A DNA stretch of 64,000 bases from Camillea tinctor. Lineage: Eukaryota; Ascomycota; Sordariomycetes; Xylariales; Xylariaceae. This document shows positions 57,198 through 64,000 of this stretch, one piece after another. The first letter of the stretch is position 1; each line of letters begins with the position of its first letter. The position numbers and the translations under genes were made by a program. The notes under the pieces are model-generated. The model was given only the letters and a program-made list of their open reading frames with translations. It made no database searches and was not told the origin of the DNA. Where the stretch lies: assembly GCA_022578605.1 (NCBI GenBank), contig MU394103.1, positions 62,001 to 126,000 on the forward strand, written 5' to 3'.

Positions 57198-58113
57198 TTT
57201 CGGATCCGTGAAAGAGTCGTTAAATCGTGTCTCGTCGTATACGCATCACACGTCAAAAATGATGTTATACAGCTATCGCACCTAGAAGCACGACGCGCCT
57301 GAGAGGGGAGGAGACTGCGGGAAGGCTAGGCTATTTGAGAGCGGCGACCCTGTTCCTTTTTTGATAATCCTCTGACCCAGGGTTCTGGTTCATGATATTA
57401 CAACCTACCTGTAAACGGCACCGATTCTCCAGCCGAGCCTTGTCGGCTGGTCCTATAACTATAAAGGGTGACCGGTCACGTACGTTCTTATCTTGAAGAC
57501 TAGGTCTGGGGTACCTTAGTGTGTTGTCCGGTCCATGGATTATAGGTTCTTGGCCTTACCCTGGAATACCCTGGAAACCAGGGTGCCCGGTCCCGCACTC
57601 CAAGATAGGCATTGTCTCCCCCCTGCGATGAAAGAGTTTAAATAGTACGCAGCAGCTCGCTTCGAGCTCGGGACAATCCGTGCGTGTGTGCTCCACCTGT
57701 CTGTCATCTCATGCGGGCAACCGATAATCTATTCGAGAGTTGCGTCTAAACGGCCCGGATGACAAGCAGATATCTAGCCGTTTCTTGATAACTTCACCAC
57801 CCATTTGAGGGGACGGGATCGTTCGACGGCAGCTGAGTCTGGTGATAGTCGTCATGTAATTCACTTGGCTACATACGGGCTGGCCCAGCATATGTACATT
57901 TTACCCAAGCCTCTGCGGAACAACATCGGACGGATCAAAACCCACATTTGGTTCCGAAAATACTTACAACAAGTGGTAATTTTCGGATATCCTTAGGACT
58001 ACGCTTGGCGTTGAACATTCGCAGTTGAAAGCAAGCGAGAAAAGAGGAGAGACAAGAACAAAAGCAGGGGGAAACAACTAAAGATCATATCATTCTAGAC
58101 TAGATATCACACC
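57198..58113. promoter_or_regulatory. divergent promoter region, transporter / FAD oxidase
   Basis: 916 bp separating the two start codons. It includes CCTGGAATACCCTGG-type short direct repeats near 57559-57585 and GACCGGTCACG near 57468-57480. No known factor site assigned. Confidence 0.4.
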
Positions 58114-59616
58114 ATGGCGCGCGACCCGCCAGCGAAGACCGATCCCATCATCATCGTGGGCAGCGGCATATTTGGACTCAGCACAGCGCTGCACCTCTGC
58201 CGCCGGGGCTACCGCAACGTGACCGTCTTCGACCGGCTGCCCTACGACGAGTCCCAGTACTCGTACTTCAAGGGCGCAGACTCGGCCTCAGCCGACATCA
58301 ACAAGATCATCCGGTCGGCGTACGGGTCGCAGACCGAGTACCAGGACCTATCCACGGAAGCGATCGCAGCGTGGCAATCATGGAACGCCGAGCTAGCCAG
58401 CGCTACCGCCACCGACCTGCCCCCTGGCCTGAACCCCGGGGACGCCGTGTTCGTGCAGAACTGCAACGTCTCGTTCTCGACCGCCGAGACACTGCCCGAC
58501 TGGGAGCTCGCCTGCATCGAGGGCATGGAGCGCGCGGGCCACCACGACACCCAGCTCGCGACGACAGACGCGCGGCACCGCGCCGTCGCGCAGGAGAAAG
58601 GCGTCGCCTTCGCGATGGACCCGTTCCGCCGCGCGGCCCGGGGCAAGCCCAACGTCGGCGTCGTGGATAGCACGGGGGGCATGGCGCTCGCGGACAAAGC
58701 GTGCCGGTTCGCGCTGCACAAGGCGCGGGCCCTGGGGGCTCGGTTCGTGTTCGGCGAGGCGGCGGGCGCGCTGGAGGAGCTCCTGCGCGGCAGCGGAGGG
58801 GCGGTGACGGGGATCCGCACGCGCGACGGGAGCGAGCACCGCGCGGCGCTGACGGTGCTCGCGTGCGGGGCGTGGACGCCGGTGCTGCTGCCGGCGCTCG
58901 ACGGGCTGTGCGAGGCCACGGCGGGCAGCGTGGCACTGCTGCGCGTGCCGCGGGAGTCGGCCCTGTGGGCGCGGCTCGCGCCCGAGAACTTCCCCACGTT
59001 CACGTGGGACTTGCGCAGCGGGGCGGCGGGCGGGGTGTACGGGTTCCCGCGCGACGGGGAGGGCTGGTTCAAGGTCGGGTACCGCGGGAGCAAGTACACG
59101 AACCCGCTCGTGCAGGGGGATGGGCGGGAGAGGAGCACCCCTGCTACGCGGTTCACGCCCGCGCTGAGGGACGGCACGCAGCCCGTTGGGGAGGCGCTGA
59201 CGGGGTTCCCGGAGCAGGCGCATAAAGTCATAAAGGACTTCCTCGATGAGTATCTCCCTGAGCTGGCGGAGGAGGGCATTGGCATTAGCCACACGCGTAT
59301 CTGCTGGTATACCGATAGTTTCGATAACCACTTCGTCGTCGACTATGTCCCTGGCACGGAGGGTCTGATGGTAGCTACGGGCGGGAGCGGCCATGCGTTT
59401 AAGTACCTCCCGAACGTTGGGAACTGGGTCGTCGACGTTATCGAAAACGTCAAGACGGACCGGCCGGCTATTCAGGCATGGCGGTGGAGAGAGGTTAGAG
59501 GGGAGGAGAAGCCCGTGAATAACCTTATGGAAGGCTCGAAAGGGTCAAGGGCGCTTGTCAATGTCTCGTTGCTTGATGAAAGCGCTGTATATTCATCCAC
59601 GTCGTCCAAGTTATAG
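58114..59616 (+). CDS. FAD-dependent amine/imino-acid oxidase (sarcosine / L-pipecolate oxidase-like)
   Basis: 500-aa intronless flavoenzyme of the DAO/MSOX family, oxidising N-methyl or cyclic amino acids to imines with H2O2 release. Dinucleotide motif VGSGIFGLSTALHL (Gly16-x-Gly-x-x-Gly21) and an acidic beta-2 end (FDRLPYD). The middle has NVGVVDSTGGMALADKACR. Near the C-terminus RICWYTDSFDNHFVVDYVPG contains Cys397, equivalent to the Cys that binds FAD covalently in MSOX, followed by GLMVATGGSGHAFKYLPNVG. No clear peroxisomal PTS1: the last residues are SSKL (S-S-K-L), which does end in SKL, so peroxisomal import is plausible. The coding region is markedly GC-rich. Substrate could also be a fructosyl amino acid, since that subfamily is close. 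Confidence 0.88.
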   Translation: MARDPPAKTDPIIIVGSGIFGLSTALHLCRRGYRNVTVFDRLPYDESQYSYFKGADSASADINKIIRSAYGSQTEYQDLSTEAIAAWQSWNAELASATATDLPPGLNPGDAVFVQNCNVSFSTAETLPDWELACIEGMERAGHHDTQLATTDARHRAVAQEKGVAFAMDPFRRAARGKPNVGVVDSTGGMALADKACRFALHKARALGARFVFGEAAGALEELLRGSGGAVTGIRTRDGSEHRAALTVLACGAWTPVLLPALDGLCEATAGSVALLRVPRESALWARLAPENFPTFTWDLRSGAAGGVYGFPRDGEGWFKVGYRGSKYTNPLVQGDGRERSTPATRFTPALRDGTQPVGEALTGFPEQAHKVIKDFLDEYLPELAEEGIGISHTRICWYTDSFDNHFVVDYVPGTEGLMVATGGSGHAFKYLPNVGNWVVDVIENVKTDRPAIQAWRWREVRGEEKPVNNLMEGSKGSRALVNVSLLDESAVYSSTSSKL

Positions 59617-61764
59617 GACATATTCCCAATTTTTGAATGATACATGATAATGGCATATGCGTTTATCGGATTAACAACATTCCCTCGTGAAGCCAATATG
59701 CAAGACGAACATCAACGGTTATCAAGTATTATGTAGCTTACCTACCTTGTGGCTGAAAGAGACTTGATAGGTCTCTACCTTCTGTCACGTATTCTCCCTT
59801 TCAGCTTGATGGTCTACCATTCACAACCCATACTTGGTTCTGCTACCCATTCCACCTCACCCCTAAGTCTCTTAAACCATCTTCTTTGCTTCACATTGGT
59901 CAAAATCTATTCAAATATAGTCTTTGCCCTCCTCTACATTATGCATCACCACTTAGCACTCCAGTGCCACCTTTAGATCGTCCACATTTAGGATGGATGC
60001 GATCATCTTGCTATTGGATGTGTCATCCATACTTAGTAGGGAGAAGTTAGCTTCGGAGAAAGCTAAGGATCCTCGCGGGGAACTAGGATAGCATTTCAAA
60101 ATCTAGGTTAGGTCACTTGACGACTGTTGTGTCGTTGTTTGTTAGGGCTCGGTTAGGAATGGCTACCATCCGTGCATCGATGCTCTGCATAAGTTGACGT
60201 GGCCACCTCAGTGTTGTCAGGTCTTCTTTAATGAAAGTTCCTCCCGGTCAAGGTATAGCCTGCTACTTTGATGTTCAGAGATGCTGACTATATATGTATT
60301 GGCCTATTGCTGTATATGGCTCGCCAAGATATCTAATATATATAGAAATTTCGATTATAACGCCTACGCACTATAATAGCTGATCAATTTTAGAAGTATG
60401 CCGTATAATAAGTTATAACCCAGAGAATCCGAATCTGGAACTGAAAATTTTTTGTGTATATTTTATCTATATATACCTATGTATGCTTATAGAATATCAT
60501 ATTCTGCCAGTTAGGTGCCAGGTGGACACGTCCAGACTCGGGGACGATCTAGACCATCTATGCCCAGAGTGAATCCGAATATTCGTCCAACACCTTCCTT
60601 ATTGCTGCCATGTACCATCATAACTACCTTGATCCCCGTAAAGGCGATCTTCGTTGTGGGCTCGGCAATTCATCAGTTGGTACACCTCGCGTTGCGGCTG
60701 CGCCAACCCATTAGTGTACTAGCTTCAATTGTCTTTAGTCCCATCTAGGTTAGAAGACCGTGAATACTTCTAGCATTGACGTGCTATGTATATATATAGT
60801 TCCTCCGCGGAAGAGCCTCTACTATAAGAGATTATGATTATGTTATACTGGAGGCGTCCCCTGCAGTAGCCTTGAAATCAACTTCTCATTTTATACAACC
60901 TGCTACTATTCCGACTTATGAAAACTTCAGAAGCCATAAAACATACATAGTGTTCGTCGGATTCCAAGATACTCCCCTGGCTATTACGTATATACGTACG
61001 TGGCCTCAAAATTGTAATAGGAAAAGAAGAGGTTAAATGTTAGAGGTGATAGGTAAGAAGCTATGTTGAATAGAGTGTTTCTGTGTATATGTATGGGTAT
61101 CGGATGTAGTTGTAGTCCTAGTTCCTGGCACAATAACATCGTGACTACCTAAGTTCTTGCTAGGTCCCTCGTGACTAGGTCGAGTTCTTAAGCTGAAGTT
61201 GGCATTCGAGGACGATTAATTAGTTGGCTCTTGGAATCCCGGGTTAAAAAGGTCGTTTAAAGCCATGCCAACATCCTGGAAGACACTACAGTATACTAGC
61301 GAGTGTGTACATAGCAATGAAATAACAATAGCTAAAGCGTATGTGCTGTTTATTGCCGTTTAGGGAGATTCCACTTTTGCCCCAAAAGTTGCATCAGTCT
61401 CCTTCGGTCGCCTTGCGTCTCGATCCCCCTTCCTAGCTTGTGGGTCGTGTTCAAGTATCTATGCCATGCTATAGGTTATTGTTAACTTCCAGTATTCGTA
61501 TCACTGTGACCATAAGCTCTGAAAAGGACTCTAAGACTACAATAATTTATTCTGCTATATAGTATTCGACACTAGAGGGTTGAGATCTTCATATCAGGGT
61601 TTGTAAAAGAGTGTCGCTAAGTGAGATATTCGATTCATAACCTGGGAGTTCCACCTCAGGAAATAGAAATTACCGTACACCTTACACCTTATTACACCTT
61701 AGATCTTTCTACTCACAGCCAAAGAAGTGACACTACCCATAATTATTCTCCCTGCATCCCTTCT
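59617..61764. other. gene-poor region
   Basis: About 2.1 kb. Short frames only, AT-rich with TATATA tracts near 60280-60480. No repeats with clear borders. Possibly degraded repeat DNA. Confidence 0.45.
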
Positions 61765-62628
61765 TCACCGCGCCATGCAAATCGAGGGAATCAGGTCGCT
61801 AGGATCGAAATCATTCACATCGATGAGCGGGTACGGCTGCTCGGAAGGGTCGAAGCGCCAGACGATCGTACCGCGCGGACGGTTGCCCCGCCCAAGCTTC
61901 CGCTGGAACATGTAGACATGGCAGATAGTACAGATACTATCCGGGGTGCGCGTGCGTCCAGGACGCAATATCACTTTCCGCTCCTGGATGTCGACCGTGT
62001 GCACGAAGCGCTCCAGCGAACTCTGACACGCGACAAGCCTCTGGAGCTGAGTCTGGATCACCTCCCTCGCTTTCGGTTTCTCTTCCCACTCAAGTAATCG
62101 TTTGCCAATTGGTATGAGTGCGGGCTGCCACCGCGGGAGGCTGTCGACTACTGCCTGGTTCAAAACCTTGTTGATGAGCTCATAGCAAGGGAACGGAGTG
62201 GCGCAATGCCACATGCGCTCCAGAATCGCGGTGGCTTCGGCGCTGTTGCTTTGTTTCCGGAACGTCTCGGCGAGAGCGCTGCCTAGAGGGATCAGTATCT
62301 CTCCTAATTGCAGCTTCTGGAACAGGTCCCATCCTAGCTCTAACACCTCTCTGGCGACGGGTCTGGGGATGAAGTCATGGCGTATCACGAAAATTATCTC
62401 GCGGTATATGTGGCCAACCCGATAGCCCCGCGCCTCCGAAATTTGATTCCGGACTATGCCCAAGACAAGATCACGACTTAGTTCAAGATAGGAGTCGTGC
62501 ATATGTCTGCAGACTTGGACGGCTGCAAAGAGCTGGTCTAAGGTGGGGAGCTCTTTGAGTATTCTCCATATTATCTCGACAGGAAGACTTCGGAGCTGGG
62601 TAGTTTGACGCGCTGGAGACAAGCACAT
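61765..62628 (-). CDS. F-box domain protein
   Basis: 287-aa frame. Residues about 12-50 fit an F-box: LRSLPVEIIWRILKELPTLDQLFAAVQVCRHMHD, with the Leu-Pro start and the VCR end (only partly quoted as sub-motifs: LPVEIIWRILKELP, VQVCRHMHD). F-box proteins bring substrates to SCF ubiquitin ligases through Skp1. The rest is helical without recognisable WD40, LRR or kelch repeats; a CTICHVYMFQRK patch near residue 235 has one CxxC pair. Such F-box proteins of unknown substrate are abundant and variable in filamentous ascomycetes. No intron needed. Confidence 0.7.
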   Translation of the reverse strand: MCLSPARQTTQLRSLPVEIIWRILKELPTLDQLFAAVQVCRHMHDSYLELSRDLVLGIVRNQISEARGYRVGHIYREIIFVIRHDFIPRPVAREVLELGWDLFQKLQLGEILIPLGSALAETFRKQSNSAEATAILERMWHCATPFPCYELINKVLNQAVVDSLPRWQPALIPIGKRLLEWEEKPKAREVIQTQLQRLVACQSSLERFVHTVDIQERKVILRPGRTRTPDSICTICHVYMFQRKLGRGNRPRGTIVWRFDPSEQPYPLIDVNDFDPSDLIPSICMAR

Positions 62629-63372
62629 ACTATCGACCCTGGTGGAAGGCGACTTGATACAATATCTACTCTCGTGTAGTATGTTAGGCTATTTCCTATG
62701 CTGTATTTGGTGTAGGTGCCGCGATGAGCAAGGGTTTAGTATATCGATAAATGACGCATAATGCGCAATTTAGAGCGGATTCGACATCCAAAAGACGTCC
62801 TTGGTGCCTGGTATTCACCCCATGGTGTAGGTGAGGTGTAGGTAAGGTAGTCGAAAGACACCGAATGAATAATGCACAATGGCGATTCCTACGATAATGC
62901 GCATCATGATGCTACCTGATGATAGATAATTGACGTATCTGATATAACGTGATAACTACAGATGAGAGCCCCTCCGTGGCCTATAGCATTGGCCAGTTTG
63001 GATTGTTATCGTGCATACTTATGTACTAGGATGGAACCTCGTTGATGTAACCCCCTTTCTAGCCATAGCGTACTTGTGATAGCCCAGACGATCCGCTCGC
63101 GTGCGTGTGGAGAGTGTCGGGAGAAACCGGTATCCCACATATTGTCAGCGGAATAACCCAAGGGCCATATCCAATCAATAAGTGGAGGTGATGGTGTGCT
63201 AACACAGGTCTAGGTCTCTCGGTGTTGTTGGGTTTGATGGTCAGGCGCCGATGCTATATAATGTGTTTTATGAGGGAATGCCGCAATTTATCTTCGCTTT
63301 CCTAACCTAATTCAATACATAAAACCCCTTATTACATTGTTCGCTACTAGAAAACGGGCTGTACATATAGTT
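62629..63372. other. intergenic
   Basis: About 740 bp between two minus-strand genes. It includes a GGTGTAGGTGAGGTGTAGGTAAGG short repeat region near 62823-62847. No gene seen. Confidence 0.5.
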
Positions 63373-64000
63373 TCAAAAGTTATCGCTCCCAACATCCCTC
63401 ATCCCCTGGATAAGCTCCTGAGCTAACCATCTCGGATCTCCCGGAGATGTCATATACTCTAATCCCATGATCCAATCCTGTACTGGCACGAAGGGGTCCT
63501 GCAGGCTGGTGCTAGTGCTGAGGGTCGCGCTCTCGTAAGAACTGTCTACCGTGGTAGGCTCAGTAACATGTGTTGGTATAGTTCCTGGCTCCAGGGCTGC
63601 CAGATCGAAATACGGTGTATTGTCTTCTTGTAAAACATTACTATCATTGCCGCATAACATGTTGATAGTTCGCTCGGACAGGGTCTCGAAAATGTCCCGG
63701 TAGTGTGCAGCCTCGCTCCAGCGCTCTGCGATGATGATGAGGACGGTTGTGCAGGCCATACAGGTTTGCATAATCGTTGTCTGTTTTGAGAGCTGCCGGA
63801 TACGGGGTGACCTCCATAAACAGTATAGGTAGGTCAGCCCGCCTAAGAACAGAATGTGTAAACTCCCCCAGGTGAATTGTAGCCGTGCGCCTTTGTTTTG
63901 GTAAAGCTGGCGGTAACGCAGGCAGATGGAGCGTGCGTGCTTAGCACACAACTCGAACGCACGTTCCGAAGCGTCCAAATTCCCACCGACCGGGAGTGGT
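63373..64000 (-). CDS. fungal-specific transcription factor, C-terminal part (partial)
   Basis: The minus-strand frame is open from the window edge to a stop at 63373 (about 208 codons), so the N-terminus lies outside. It matches the end of the fungal transcription-factor middle homology region: ERAFELCAKHARSICLRYRQ, then FTWGSLHILFLGGLTYLYCLW, then AERWSEAAHYRDIFETLSERT. After it comes a Ser/Thr/Asp-rich activation-domain-like tail. A Zn(II)2Cys6 DNA-binding domain would be expected upstream but cannot be seen. No in-frame ATG marks a true start inside the window. Confidence 0.8.
   Translation of the reverse strand, partial: PLPVGGNLDASERAFELCAKHARSICLRYRQLYQNKGARLQFTWGSLHILFLGGLTYLYCLWRSPRIRQLSKQTTIMQTCMACTTVLIIIAERWSEAAHYRDIFETLSERTINMLCGNDSNVLQEDNTPYFDLAALEPGTIPTHVTEPTTVDSSYESATLSTSTSLQDPFVPVQDWIMGLEYMTSPGDPRWLAQELIQGMRDVGSDNF

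Noticed and set aside
58242..59394. Long minus-strand frames opposite the FAD oxidase
   Set aside because: GC-rich codon bias keeps the opposite strand open. The plus strand has all flavoenzyme motifs.
1..64000. CRISPR arrays, operons, bacterial promoters or phage genes
   Set aside because: None seen; gene structure is clearly eukaryotic.

Overview
The window is nuclear DNA of a filamentous ascomycete (Pezizomycotina, probably Sordariomycetes; a Xylariales-type genome is my guess, not proven). Evidence: short GT-AG introns of about 47-160 nt with RCTAAC-like branch points; fungal orthologues (GatB/PET112, VPS41, APC1/BimE, eIF3e, mL49/IMG2, DUF6594, fungal-type NLR, fungal transcription-factor middle homology region); loosely spaced genes on both strands with no operons; and transposon relics, one very AT-rich as expected after repeat-induced point mutation. 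I saw no rRNA, convincing tRNA or CRISPR array.

Layout. 0.6-10.2 kb: mitochondrial GatB (-), a DUF6594 membrane protein (+), a 502-bp hAT-like MITE with 8-bp target duplication, a zinc-finger/DEDDh RNA exonuclease (+) and a small orphan (-). 10.9-21.0 kb is an accessory block: a broken erythromycin-esterase-family gene (-), a fungal NLR of about 1,150 aa (hydrolase-like, NB and TPR parts, +), an inverted-repeat-flanked AT-rich patch, and a two-intron gene that looks like a fungal gasdermin (RCD-1/HET-Q1 type). 21.2-29.2 kb: EEF1A-lysine-methyltransferase-like gene (-), arylamine N-acetyltransferase (-), VPS41 (-). 29.7-31.3 kb: a Fot1-like relic with perfect 44-bp inverted repeats. 31.6-45.1 kb: APC1 (+), an unknown protein (+), a receiver-domain protein (-), eIF3e (-) and mL49 (+). 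46.1-48.0 kb: a five-exon gene (-) for a membrane-anchored collagen-like protein. 48-55 kb is gene-poor with two orphans. 55.4-59.6 kb: divergent MFS sugar transporter (-) and covalent-FAD amine oxidase (+). 61.7-64.0 kb: F-box protein (-) and the C-terminal end of a fungal transcription factor (-) that leaves the window.

How genes relate. The housekeeping genes act in separate processes (mitochondrial translation, vacuolar tethering, cell cycle, cytosolic translation). Two contexts may carry functional meaning: the NLR about 2.3 kb upstream of the gasdermin-like gene, which resembles known fungal cell-death/allorecognition neighbourhoods, and the divergent transporter/oxidase pair sharing a 0.9-kb intergenic region. 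Most splice sites below were derived by eye by requiring GT-AG borders, frame continuity and family-like protein sequence across each junction.
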